DNA of 64,000 nucleotides, taken from contig JAHQIY010000026.1 in NCBI GenBank assembly GCA_019054805.1, forward strand, positions 1 through 64,000. Direction: 5' to 3'. The stretch is from Brachionus manjavacas (lineage: Eukaryota; Rotifera; Eurotatoria; Ploima; Brachionidae). The notes under the pieces were generated by a model. It had not been told where the DNA came from, did no database searches, and worked only from the letters and a program-made list of their open reading frames with translations. Shown here in pieces: positions 49,746 to 62,100 of this stretch; position 1 is the first letter of the stretch, and every line of letters begins with the position of its first letter. The translations under genes were made by a program, and so were the position numbers.

Positions 49746-50926
49746 TGGTTCAAAAAACACACCAAATTTTGAGTAATATTACTCTAAAAAATTTTAAATT
49801 ATTAATGGTATTAGAGTTAAAACTTACACTTAAGAAATTAAGCTTTAAATTGGTGCTTGAAGTTAATTTTATCAATTTTGCTTTTAAACTCGTCAGCATC
49901 TTTTGAAATTTTTATTTAATTGATTCCTGATATTGGCCATTCTATGATCAAAAAAATTAAATCCTTGTTGGTTTTGTGAAATTCGGTACAAAAAGAAAAG
50001 GAAAAAAATCAATTTTTTTCTAGAAATTAAGAGTTTGTTCTGAATAAATGGTATATCATTATTTTTTTACTAAAATATTCTAAATTTAAAAAAAAAAATG
50101 ATCCGCACTACCAAAATTCATCGAAAAAAGACAATTTTTTAACCAGCGATGAATCAGAAATTAAGAAACTGAAGTTATGATTAAATTATTTTCAATATAT
50201 AACACAATTAGTCAAGAGATTTTTTTTAATCTATTTTTAATAATTTTTTTTTAACTGTGATTAGATAAAGTTTCTTCATGTTAAAAATAACTAAAAAAAA
50301 TAATTTAAAAAAAGGAAGAAATAATATTGTAATGTTTGAAGAATTTCTTAAAAAAAACAATTATTCAATTCAATGTAATTTTTATAAATTAAATTTATAG
50401 CTTTCAATAAAAATATATTTTTTTTTAAATAAATTCTATTTAGTTTTCCTAATTCAATTTTCGATAAAAAGTGTCGGTCCTAAATGGTTATGCCAAGTTT
50501 TTATATGCTTGTATGCATTATTTGTGATTTCCACTAAAATGTTTTGAAAATTTACAAATTTAAAAATTTTTAGGGGAAAAATCTTGTCCACAAATATATT
50601 TATTTTTTGAAAGTTTTGTATTGTTCATCTTTGAATTTATCTCATAATAACTATCAGAGACACAAAATCACTTTGTTTGACTTTATTTAATTGTGTTAGG
50701 TTATCATCACATGGATCACCATTTTATTCTCAATTTTATTTTATTTATTTTAAAAAAATTGGCTCATTCAAGATTTACTTGATATTCATTAATATATTTT
50801 GTTTATTTTAGAATAGAGCTAGGGTAATTTTATTTTATTTTAAGTAGATTTCGAACACGAGTCTTATGCAATTGTCAGAAAAAAAAATTTTAAAGTATTT
50901 TTTATTTGACTGCATTTTTTAATTAG

Positions 50927-51311
50927 TTAGTAAAAAAATAATAGAAACTGTTGATAAAGGCATTTTAATCGAAAAACAAAAACCAGAGAAATTAGATTTT
51001 CAACAATATTTAGCTCAAAAATCAGACATTCTAAAATCATATAAACTATCAACAAAAACGATTACATAATAAAGTAAAAATTTGTAAACACCCAAAGCCC
51101 TGGATCTCTTCGCGATCTATTCCTAATTTAGCAATCTCTATGTCTCATATTTCATTCATATTAAATTTTCATGACATTTTCTCTTAGCTAATAATGTAAT
51201 AAATGAATTGCTTTCGACTTTTTTTTTATTAATTATAGCATCGAGCACCCAGATAGCGAAAATTTTTGTTTATTACTTCCAGATTTTATTAGCTTAGCAA
51301 GCAAGGCCTAG
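50927..51311 (+). other. Candidate 3' exons of the coiled-coil gene
   Basis: Three consecutive coding-like stretches follow acceptor-like sites on the plus strand. From 50941, after AATTAG at 50921-50926: ETVDKGILIEKQKPEKLDFQ and QYLAQKSDILKSYKLSTK. In the next frame to about 51,150: KHPKPWISSRSIPNLAIS. After TTATAG at 51233-51238: IEHPDSENFCLLLPDF ending ISLASKA-stop at 51309-51311. The first two would join if an A run near 51,054-51,058 were one base off, and phase 0 with the exon ending at 48541 would need one extra A near 50,932-50,938. Composition is coding-like compared with the surroundings, but no family is recognised. Confidence 0.35.
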
Positions 51312-52389
51312 ATGAGTTTATGCTAATTTTTTTTATGCCGGGTCCTAGATCTTCTAAATAATTTCAACAAAAATTCATACTAAAATAAATGAAACTATGC
51401 ATTGGAATTATTGGAATACTAAAATTTCATTTATAAAATCAAATAAAAGAAAAAATCTTTATGTGCCTTGATTTCTCTCTCAAATTCTAATTCGATTTTT
51501 CTCGATAGAATTGTGTTTAAATTAATAGTATAAAAACTGTCTAGATAAATGCAAAAAAAAGTTAAATAAAACGATTATGCAATATCTGGTGCCTAGATTA
51601 ACTAAACTATAACTATTAGTTTATAATTAGAATTACTATTAATGTTGATAAAAATGCTATTAAAAGTAATTTTGAGTCCCATTTTTAGAAACTTCAAGTT
51701 TTTTTCATTTTTGATAATTAAGACTAGTCAGTCATTTAACAGAGGTGAGCTTGATTTAATAAATAATTGGAAAAAATTTTTTTTAGATTATTAAAAACGT
51801 TTCTACCTCTTTGATCACAAGGAAAGTCGCTCCAATATTCAATTGATAATAAAAATTTTGAACATGAATCTTTAGTGTGAATGAGAAGTCACAGCGGTAA
51901 TTAGAAAAAAATCATTAGATAAAACAAATTGATTTAACGATGCCAGTAAGTACATTTGAACAAGAAAATAATTTTCAAAACTTGCTCTTAAAATTATTGA
52001 GGGACATGTTAAATTTTGGAAGACAATTATTCCTTCAAACTTAGGTGTCATCAAATTAACAATTTATTCATTGGCAAAAGCTCTTTCAGATTAAAATATT
52101 AATAAAATCAAGGAATGTTAAACATAGGGTAAAGTAAAATAAAAATTATATGGGTTTTCTAAAATTTTATAAGACCTCATTGTTGTTTGACAATATTTAA
52201 ATTCTTAAATTTCGTCTTCTGTTTAGGTAAATGTTAATTTTTGATTTCTTTTTTTCAATCGATTTTATTTCCATAGATCTTTACAATTTTCCATTTAGAA
52301 AATATCATATAAAAGTTTTATTTTTCACTTGAAAAGCTATTGTTCAGATTTTTCGAGGTATTTGTTTATCTTATTTCAAAGTTCTTCTC

Positions 52390-52565
52390 ATCTTAAATGT
52401 AAATCTGACCATGTAATAAGGTATTAACTAGTGAGCCTTGAGGTACACCTGCAGTTATTTGGTAATGGGAAACATTCAAATTAGTTTATAAATTAGACTT
52501 TCATGTCTGGCCACGTCGAAGGCTTTAGAGATTTCAAAGAGGAACAGTCTATTTTCCTATCAAGA
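52390..52565 (-). pseudogene. LINE reverse transcriptase scrap
   Basis: On the minus strand the order FLFEISKAFDVARHESLIYK then, one frame over, AGVPQGSLVNTLL corresponds to RT blocks (D-x-SKAFD...H...L and the GVPQGS-V-LF motif). Only about 55 codons survive and the frame changes between the two blocks. Confidence 0.55.
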
Positions 52566-54084
52566 TGATTCTAAGATTTTTTGAATTAGAAAAATGTTAA
52601 AAATGAATTTTTTCAAAATTTTAATAATCTTTTTTTAATACCTTTTATCTTATCTAAAAATCCACTTGATCAAATGACAATTTAATTTACATTTATTTTT
52701 TGAGTTTCAAAAGTAATCAACAGGTTAGTACTACTGTCTATAAAGAATGATTAACACTCCATTATAAAAGTTAAATTATTTAGATAATTTTATTTAAATT
52801 CATAAATAAATGAAAAAATTTAGAATAGAAAAAATTCAATATAATATATACATTAATTTTTATACATTAAGCTGAAAAGAAAGACTTGTTCCATTCTATG
52901 CAAATTGATTGTTTCCTTTAATTATTTAAATTACTAAAGTACAAGAATCTAAGGTCTTCTAAGGATTTCTTCTTTTCAAAATTCTATCCTTTTATTTAAG
53001 CAAAAAAGGACCCAAATAAAAGAGATTATTTTTCTCTTTGGAACAGGTCCTCATGTTTTTTTAATTTTGTTAAACACTTTGTTTGGGTTATTATGGCATT
53101 TAATTGTAGAAATTTTCATATAAAATTCTCAATTTTCTATTAAATTCTTTTATTTATTAAAAAAATGAAAAAATAAAATTTAATTTAAGTTTCAATCAAA
53201 AGTTCCTTTTAGCAAAAATTGAGCAAACTCGTCAAAATTAAAGTTTGCTTTGATTCAATTCAAATAAAAAGGAAATCTAAAACACAAGTCATTTTTAACA
53301 TTTTAAAATTTTCTCTTATTAAAAAATAAATTAATTCCAATCTTACAAAACAATGCATCATCTTTGTCTGTTTCATAACTGTTTTAAGGGCTTTAATTTA
53401 TTTTTTATTTTAATAATTTGGAAGGTGCTAATTAATTAAAAAAATATGTTTTTTTTTCAAAATTTTATATTTTATTAATTATTTGTAGATCTGTATAGAG
53501 CTTTAAGACACTTTCTGATAAATAAATACTTATAAATTCCGATAGGAAAATAGATCTTGACTAGGTATTAATTACACTATAAGATGTTTGTGTATTGCGT
53601 CGAACCCTAACCTTCTCTGTTCTCACTTACCAACCAATTCCTGTTTGAACTTTTGGTAACTTCTTGTAGTTTATTTTAGTAATGGCCTCGTGGTCAGGGC
53701 AGAAAAAAGTTATTTTTCATTTTTTGGCAATTTTTGGTGATGAAAAAGCTGTTTTTAATTTCAGACTTAAATATCATAAATTATAGTGAATTTTTTGTGA
53801 AGATGAAAATTTTCCAAAAAAGATGGTCAAAAAAAATTCTCAATTGAATCGTGATCTAAACTTGTTTAGAGGTAAATTAACTAATGGTGAAATTTTAAAT
53901 AACTTTTAAATTCAAGTTAAGTAAACACAAGACAATTTTATTTCTTTTTTAATTTAAATTATTTGCAAGCTCAAACGGAAGAGAGAAGTTATTAAGAGTA
54001 CCATCAGTCTATAATTTTAAGGTAGCAATTAATTTTTTCCAGAAAAAAAGAAGGTAACTTTATCACCTGCAAACATTATTTATT

Positions 54085-54130
54085 TTATTTATTTGTTTTC
54101 TGTACCGAGCTAAAGCTCCTTCAGAATAAA
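54085..54130 (-). repeat. LINE-tail hairpin remnant
   Basis: TTTATTTGTTTTCTGTACCGAGC-TAAA-GCTCCTTCAGA is arranged like the terminal-repeat hairpin of the array element. The loop differs while the GAGC/GCTC stem and the CCTTCAGA side are conserved. It is a solitary, probably 5'-truncated LINE end. Confidence 0.5.
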
Positions 54131-54429
54131 TTAAAAATAAAATAAAAAAATAAAATAAAAATAAAATTAAAGTTAATAAAATTAGATAAAAAAAAAGAAT
54201 CAAAATAGAGTAAATAAGCTAAAAAAATTAAACAGAAAAGAATAACTATTTTATAATTAACATTCACTGGCTTCATTCCATGAACTGCAAAGCGCGATCT
54301 TAAAAAATTTTACAAGTAAATCAGGTGCCAACCTAAATGGTGAAATGAAATTTACGTGAACTGGTGAAATGTGATTTTACAGTTCTCGTGTAAAAAATTT
54401 TGTGATCTACAGTTCCAAAAAAATTTCAG

Positions 54430-54730
54430 TTAATTGACACCAAAAAAAATTCTCGAAAACAATTAATTAATCTTTCAATCAATAAATATCTACTAATTAA
54501 AAATCTAATATTTGTTTTTTTTTTACTTTTACTTTTATGAAGCATTAAACCCCAGTTAACTTCTGTATCTTTGACATTTACCATTTGTACAGCGTAATGA
54601 ATGCAAATCATTTCCTTGACTATTTCATTTACGTTTAACTAATTTCATTGTTGCTCCACGATGATCACATGCATGATACGAAATAATGCCTATGCGTTCA
54701 AATTTGTCACACAATTCAAAATTGTCCATT
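54430..54730 (-). pseudogene. Possible ISXO2/Merlin-like transposase remnant
   Basis: On the minus strand a frame reads CDKFERIGIISYHACDHRGA and then, after stops, LHSLRCTNGKCQRYRS followed by a Lys-rich stretch. The spacing of Cys pairs and the C-x-N-x-x-C-x-x-x-R-S pattern recall the zinc-binding N-terminus of Merlin/ISXO2-like transposases. There are stops and no DDE part, so this is a weak identification. Confidence 0.3.
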
Positions 54731-56176
54731 AATTTTATATTTTGTAATAATTTAAAACTTTTGGAAAAAATAAGAATTTTTTGTTTGATTTAAATTTCAA
54801 AAACTGAAGACTAATTTTTTCAGTTTAAACAAAAATTAGTTCACAAAAAAAAGTTCAAAAATTTTTGGTGATCTAACTTTACTATTATTTTTCAGTTCAT
54901 CATTTGTCAATGCAATTGTAATATTTTTTAGAATTAACTTTTTTTTTTAATTTTTTAAAAAATAAACTTATTAAGATGGGACTCAGTCTTGTCAAATTTA
55001 AGGCATTGAGTAATTTCATACAAAACTTTCAAAACAAAAAGAAAAAAATTAATAACTTTCGTTTCAATTGCCAAAAACTTGTTCTGTAGATGAAACTACT
55101 TCTGAATTCTGCAAAACTGCACGCTATTTAAAAGAATTGAAAAAAGATCGCAATTAAATGCCACAGATTATGCAGACTTCCGAAGTTAGGTAAAAAAAAA
55201 ATTGTTTCACTTTGTTATAAATTTTTTTTCGAAGTGTTGTAAAAAATTTTACAATGCCCAAATTTATAATTTACTAAAAACTTTTCCTACAGTTCTGAGG
55301 TTGTACTATTCGTGAGTAAACTCAAAAAATGATTTTAAATTTTCACTTTTTTTATCCTTTTGTAATTTAAGTAAGAAACACAAACTTAATAAAAAACTAG
55401 ACCCATTAGAGTCTTGGTTGTATTAATTAATTACTCATGATCTATGTGACAAAATTTTTTTTATATTGACCACACAGGTGATGCAGTATAGATCAGCATG
55501 TGCAGTGAGCAAAATATTAGCATGCTAATGTGGAAGAGAGTTGAAAAAAATTGGAAAAGTGTCATTTATGGTGGTCAAGAGAAAAAAATAAAAAAATGCT
55601 AAAAGTCTTTTGATGATTTTGGTATTCTAAATTTAAAAAAAAAGCGTCAAAAAAATACATAATTAATTCTTAGCTTCATATAAAGCCAATCAAAATTTGG
55701 GCATGATGTTAAAAAAATCAATAAATTTTTATAAGAATTTAAAAATTCCTAAGATCAGATTGATGCACTTTGGTTTTAATCCATATTTTATTAGGGTTTA
55801 TTCTTTATAAATCTTGATGGGATCAAAAATTAACAACTTCCTAGCTCGTTTTGAGCAAAAAGTGCCTATTTTTTTAATTAACCTGACGCCCAAGCTGATT
55901 AAAAATAATTTGTTTGATTTTAAAATGTTTATCAAAATTATTATAATCATTTCTTTATGGAATTCTTTTATGTGTATGCTTTGAGTTGCGTTTTTTCGAA
56001 TGCTCAAGTGCTAACTTATTATAATAATATTATGTCAATTTAAATCAAGTCTTATGAAAACATTTCTTCCAAATAAGTTGGTACTGCCGAGATTTTTCTT
56101 TTTAATAAAAAAAAAACATAACTTTTTAATAAAAAAAAAACACCCATTAAATTATCTTTTTGATCAGGATAAAAAA

Positions 56177-59100
56177 ATGAGCGTTTCAGCTCCGAACCAA
56201 GGCGGTGCTGCTCAAAACCAACAAGTAGGAAATCAAAGCACATTATCGGGCCCAACATTGCCAGGTACAAGCTCAAATTCGACTGCTCACCAAGGCCAGA
56301 ATTTATCCCATCCAACTGTGGTATCTTCGTTGAGCCCGGCCACTTCAGTGTCGCCTTTGATAAATATGGTCTCTCAAACTTCAATCTCAAGTTCGAACTC
56401 AGGTAGCATCAATAAAAGAACTCACTAATTTTGAAAATTAAATTTAATTAAAGCACTTTCCGGTGGATTCCAGACTGGCACTAACCAAAACCCCAAAACT
56501 ACTCATCCAAATGCGCCAAATCAGCAAGCTTCGACTCACAGTTCCATCATAGGGAGCCAAAACCCCAATTCGAATGCTAGTGTAGACCAGCCTCAAACAA
56601 ATGTAAATAATCAAAATGTAAATTTAACTTCGTTGAACACGGGCTCCTCTGCCGGAATAAAAAACATTTCGATTATTTTGCCTGGTGACAAGAAGCCCAA
56701 AATGATTGGCAGTGGCAAAAAGCCGGACATAAAGGCAGATGTGGTATGAATTGAACATTTATTTGAAAATTTATCTCCTAATTGTTGATTTTCCAAGGAC
56801 GTGGCTAAATTAATACACAAAAATAAGGAAGAACAAAATTTGATTCTGGATTTGAGCAAAAATAATGTAAGAAAAATTTCTGAAAATTTTTGACCATTCG
56901 ATCATATTTTTTTCTCAATGCTAGATCACAATTATTCCAACCGCCTTGAAAGAAGTAAAATTGTTATTTTATTTGAAAAATTTAAAAATAAATGTGCTCC
57001 TTTAGTTGTCACATTTGCAGGAGCTTTACTTGTATACCAATCGTTTGCAAAATTTGCCAAATGAGATAGGTCTCTTGTCAAATTTAAGAGTTTTAGCTCT
57101 TTATGAAAATTCGCTCACAAATTTGCCTGAGAGTTTAGCAAATTTGAAAAATCTTGAGTTCTTAGACATTCGGCACAACAAGCTTGCTGAGGTAAGATTT
57201 AAAATTTCTATTACGGTTTTGTGAAATTCAGTACAATTTGAACAATAATTTACTTTACAAAAATTGAGACCATATTTTTTTTATTTGAATTAAAGATAAA
57301 AAACAATTTTAAAGAAAATGGCAAGTTTTTAAAGTTTCTATTTTTTCTAGACAATCATCACTTAATAAAAAAATAAAAATCAATTAAAAAAACGTCGCTT
57401 TAATTAAAATACTTTCACTTTTTTTATTAAAAATTTATCATTAAAAGATGAAAATTTTAATTTTAATTTGAATATTTTAGCCAAAGCTTCATAAATTTAA
57501 AGAGATTTTTTTCCTTTTTCTCCTATTTTTTCAAAGGGCATTTGTTTGCTTCCATGTTTTTCGGCAATGTGAAATATTAGTACAAAAATTACAGTACAAA
57601 AAGTAAAAACGCTATAATTTTTTTTCTAATTGTGTAAAAATAGTTCTGTAAACAGTACAATATTGTACAAATTTTTTCGAAACAAATACCAAGCTCTGCA
57701 AAAATTCTGCATTTTTCTGTAAAATGCACACCATCAAAAAATATATGATTAATATATGCAATAAATTGCAGAGTTTTTGCAGAGCTTGGTATTTGTTTCG
57801 AAAAAATTTGTACAATATTGTACTGTTTACAGAACTATTTTTACACAATTAGAAAAAAAATTATAGCGTTTTTACTTTTTGTACTGTAATTTTTGTACTA
57901 ATATTTCACATTGCCGTTTTTCTGCAAAAATATTTACAATGCCGCTAAAGGTATCATTTTATTTTTCGTAAGAATCACATGAGGAAAGCATTTTCTAATT
58001 TTGCATATTTTATAATTTTTTTATGAAATACAGACAAATAAAAATAATTTTTTGTTTAATAAAAATTTTTTATATTAGATATTGAAATTATATTAATAAG
58101 CTGACCGGTTTCGGCTTTATGAAGCCTTCTTCATAGGCTAAAAATAAAATGATAAAAATTTCATTTATTTAAAAATTAATTTTGATTAATTTATATTTTT
58201 GTTAAAGAAATTTTATAAATATACAAATTTATAATCAATGAAAAGATTAAATTTAAAAAAAATAGAAAATAAAAGAATTGATATAAAATATTTTTGTTCT
58301 AAATTAGAGACTTTTTTGAAATTAAATTTTAATTCACCTTTTTTACTTTTTATTAATATTTTTGTGTTTTTTTTTCTTATTTAACTTTATTTTATTTTTT
58401 ATTCTGAATGAGCAATAGCACAATACAAATAAACAAATACATAGAATAAATAAATGCATACAAAAAAAGTTTGTTAATAGAAAAAAGTGAAAAATTTATT
58501 TGAATTAAGAGCAGAGCAATTTTTGTTTAAGGCTAAAATTTTATTATTGAAGCATAAAATAAATTTTCAGGCAAAAATTTTAAAATGCAGATTTTGTCTT
58601 GAGATTTAACACATTTCTTCTCAAAAAGGGAACAAATCTTATAAACTATTAATGCTGCATAGTAGTTAATTTTTAAAGATTTATAAAAATTGTTTAAATC
58701 ATGCTCCAAATTTTCCACAATGTAGTAATCTGCCCTGATTCTAAGCCTATTCTCAAACCATAGGAATTCAAAGACTTAATAGCGGATTAAGAAGAAGAAT
58801 ATTTTAGTTTGATGATGTTTTTGTATGCATTTTTTAATATTTTTTTTTTATTATTAAAAAAAACTGCAGAAAATAAAATGCAGGAATTCCTGCATTTTAT
58901 TTTCTGCAGTTTCTGCCTATTTTAAGTCATAGTCACTGAAATTAATGTCCAAGCCAGTCTTTGAGTTGTCTTAAGACTTGTGAATTTTAACAACAACTTT
59001 TCTTTTTAATTTTTTCTTGAAATTGTTTAATTTTTTGTTCATTTCTTGATTTTTAGATTTTTAAATGAAAAAAATATTAATGTAACGTTTAGAAATCATA

Positions 59101-62100
59101 ACTCTTAATTTAGCCCGAACCACAACAAAATTATTGATAATTACTTTAGAATATTATTATTTTTTACTGGATATCTAGCTTTATGGCAGCTTTAGTGATC
59201 ATGATTCTGATCTTTCATATCTAGATCCTTGAAGATTTTCTGAGGCACAAAATCATGTTAATTGACCTTAATTAATAAATGCATACCGCTTACTGATTAA
59301 AAAATTGAAAAATTGAAAAAAATCTTAATTGGAAAAAAATTGAAGACTTTTTAGAGACAAATAAAAGAAACTTAAAAGATATTTTAGAGAAATTTAAAAG
59401 AAATTTTTAAAGATATTCTAGAGAAAATTGTACGATAACCTTTAAAAAAACCCTACAATTTCTCTAAAATTTCTTTAAAGATCCTTTAAAATAAAGTTGA
59501 CTGGGAAGAAGGACCAAAGAATGTTACATTCCATGAAATAATAGACTACTCGAAAATTGTTATGCAAAAGTATGCTAAATTTAAATCTTAGATTTCTTAT
59601 TTTTAAATAAATCAAATCAATAAAAAGACTCAATCTTAATTTTTTTTTACTTTTTTATCCTAAAAAGTGCGCGATGCTATGCTGTAATTTTTTTAGAATT
59701 CGTTTATCTTTAATTTTAATTTAACTTAAAAGAAACTATTTTTGTTCAATTTGTAGAGGAATTCGCAAGGCTATAAAGTGAAGAAAAAAGCTTATCTATT
59801 TTTATAAAAATAGATTCCGGACTTTATTTATTCTTTAGTTTCACTTTCAACATTATATTTGCGTTTTAATCGAATAAAAGAGGTCTCAAATGATATAAAA
59901 AATTTAACTGTAAGTGAATGCAAGATATGACTTTTGGAGAATTTTTGGTGAATTCTTTTTTTTAGCGTCTGCAAAAGTTGAGTCTGAGAGAAAACAAAAT
60001 TCGAAATTTGCCCCAAACAATCGGATATCTTGTTAATTTGACAACTCTAGATCTAGGGTTTAATCATTTGGAACATTTGCCTGAATCAATCGGAAACTGT
60101 ACACAGCTCACCACTCTGGATGTGCAACATAATGAATTAATCAAACTTCCGGCGTCAATCGGAAATTTAAGACAATTGTCTAGATTAGGAATAAAGTAAT
60201 AGAGAGATTTATTTTAGTGTTTTTGATGACATTTTTTAAAGATACAATCGCCTAACTCATATTCCAATATCGCTCAGTCAATGTGTTAATATGGATGAAT
60301 TTACAATAGAAGGCAATTGTGTTTCTCAACTGCCAGTAATTATTAATTCCATAAATTAATTTAGATAACAAGATTTCAAATTTAATGTAAAGGACGGACT
60401 GTTATCGAGCCTTACAAACTTAAGCAGTATAACTCTGGCCAGAAATCAATTTGCTTCATTCCCACTCGGAGGTCCAACACAATTTACATCTGTTCATGTA
60501 AAATATATTTCTAAAGTCAAATTGAAGTTCCTGATCATTTTTGAATTCTCAGTTTCAATTTATTTGGCAAGATTTTAATTCTCAATTGGAAATGTCAAAA
60601 AATATCTTTTTATCATTTTTTCTAAAAATCCAAAATTTGTTCTGTTAAATGTATCACTCTAATCAAACTTTTGCTTATAATTCTAAAAAATTTTGGAAAA
60701 TACAAAAATTATATTGCAGAGTATTGAGATGAATTAGGGAAAAAATTTAATGTATCAGTTGACTCTTAAAAAATTTTTGAATTTTTCATTTTTATTCAAA
60801 AAGTCACAATAAATTGTATTCATCTATTGACAACTAGAACAAAAAAACTATTATCGTTCTTTTAGATATTTAAAAAAAAAAACTATGACATAATAATTTT
60901 GGTTAAATTTGGTAAAATTCAAAACGGCCAATTTAAAATTCAAAATTTTTGAAAAGATGTCTTTTTTTTTCGAAAAATCGAAAATTTAAGATAGATTTTT
61001 TTTATAACAATTTAAAAATAACTATTTTTTTAACCAATTTATGAAAAAAAAACTATTTTTTAAATTTTCGATTTTTCGAAAAAAAAAAGACATTTTTTCA
61101 AAAATTTTGAAGCAAAATTATCTCAAAATCCCGAAAATTTACGCAATTTTTCGTAAAATACCTCTTTCTCACTTTTCGGATTTTACGTTAATTTACGTAA
61201 AATGTGGTAAAATTTTGTTAATTAACGATATTTTACGTAATTTTTCGTAAAATACTGTTATCAAATCACCACTGTATGTTTTAATGGAAAAATAAATGTT
61301 CTTTCTGTCCTTTTTAGAGGCTTATTCAATTCTTCTTAACGAAAGGACATCATTTTTGTACCTTTTGCCTTCTTTTTATTAAAAAATGTTCTATTTTGTA
61401 CTTTTTAGAAATTATTTTAGATCTAACGTTGGAATAGACGTCCTTTTTATCCTTTTTGTCTTTTTATTGCTTAAAAAGAGAGAAATAATGACTTTTCAAA
61501 AAAAGTTAAAAAAATTTAAAAGGGATGTCTATTCTAGACTAAAGCTAGAAATAAATTCTTAAAAGAACATCCTTTCTATAAGGGTCCGTTGTCAATAGCT
61601 CATTGTATTCTTGATCCCCCCCCAAATTTTTATAATTCCACAATTTAATTTTGATCCATTTTTTAAATTGACATTAAGTGTTTAAAATTGATGAGAACTT
61701 CAAATTGATCAAACAAAGATGAATAACAATATTTTGTTTATTTTAAGTCAATAAATATGCAGCATAATCAAATTGATATAATACCATATAGTATATTTTC
61801 ATTTGCTAAGCATTTATCTTCACTGAATATGAACAGTAATCAATTGACATCACTACCGTTGGGTACATACTAAAAAATTACCTTAAAATTTTTTTCTATT
61901 CTCTTCAAAAAAGATATCGGCACTTGGACTAGTATGGTCGAACTTAATCTTGGCACAAATCAATTATTATCGCTTCCAGATGACATAAACAAGCTGCAAA
62001 ATTTGGAAGTTTTGATTTTGAGCAACAATTCACTTAGGGTGATTTTATCTGCAGTTTTAATTTAAAAGGTTATTTAATAAAACCATAAATTTTGAAGCGA

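Larger units (their letters stand above)
48542..50926. other. Probable intron with inserted elements
   Basis: This follows the GTAAGC donor of the coiled-coil gene. Apart from the solo LTR and the foldback element listed separately, and a partial relative of the foldback element at about 49,970-50,055 (TTTTGTGAAATTCGGTACAA), I see no coding segment. Confidence 0.4.
51312..56176. other. Intergenic region with decayed transposons
   Basis: Almost 4.9 kb with no intact gene. Recognisable pieces are listed separately: a LINE RT fragment, a LINE-type tail hairpin and a possible Merlin-like fragment. A weak half-copy of the foldback family may lie at about 55,040-55,130 (AATAACTTTCG, TTGTTCTGTAGATG). 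The last 120 bases hold a direct repeat of TTTTTAATAAAAAAAAAACA just before the soc-2 start. Confidence 0.5.
57192..59813 (+). other. Enlarged fifth intron of soc-2
   Basis: A 2.6-kb intron in a gene whose other introns are mostly about 50-60 bp. It contains the foldback element at 57562-57916, a ribozyme-like motif near 58,096, a LINE-tail hairpin at 58,401 and a 52-bp perfect palindrome at 58861. A partial foldback start (TTTTGTGAAATTCAGTACAA) lies at 57,217-57,236. No coding frame is supported. Confidence 0.85.

Noticed and set aside
49306..49906. Two similar frames on opposite strands suggested a small gene pair.
   Set aside because: They are the two arms of a foldback element read in opposite directions.
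51872..52054. A minus-strand frame near the LINE scrap was considered as an extension of it.
   Set aside because: No reverse transcriptase or endonuclease motif could be placed in it.
56052..56390. A 112-codon minus-strand frame at the start of soc-2.
   Set aside because: It is antisense to the low-complexity first exon of soc-2, which is fixed by matching splice phases and the LRR continuation.
57192..59813. One LRR seemed to be missing from soc-2 between the exons at 57006 and 59966.
   Set aside because: A 96-bp phase-0 exon at 59814-59909 encodes exactly the missing repeat ([19 protein letters not shown] and on), so the gene is complete.
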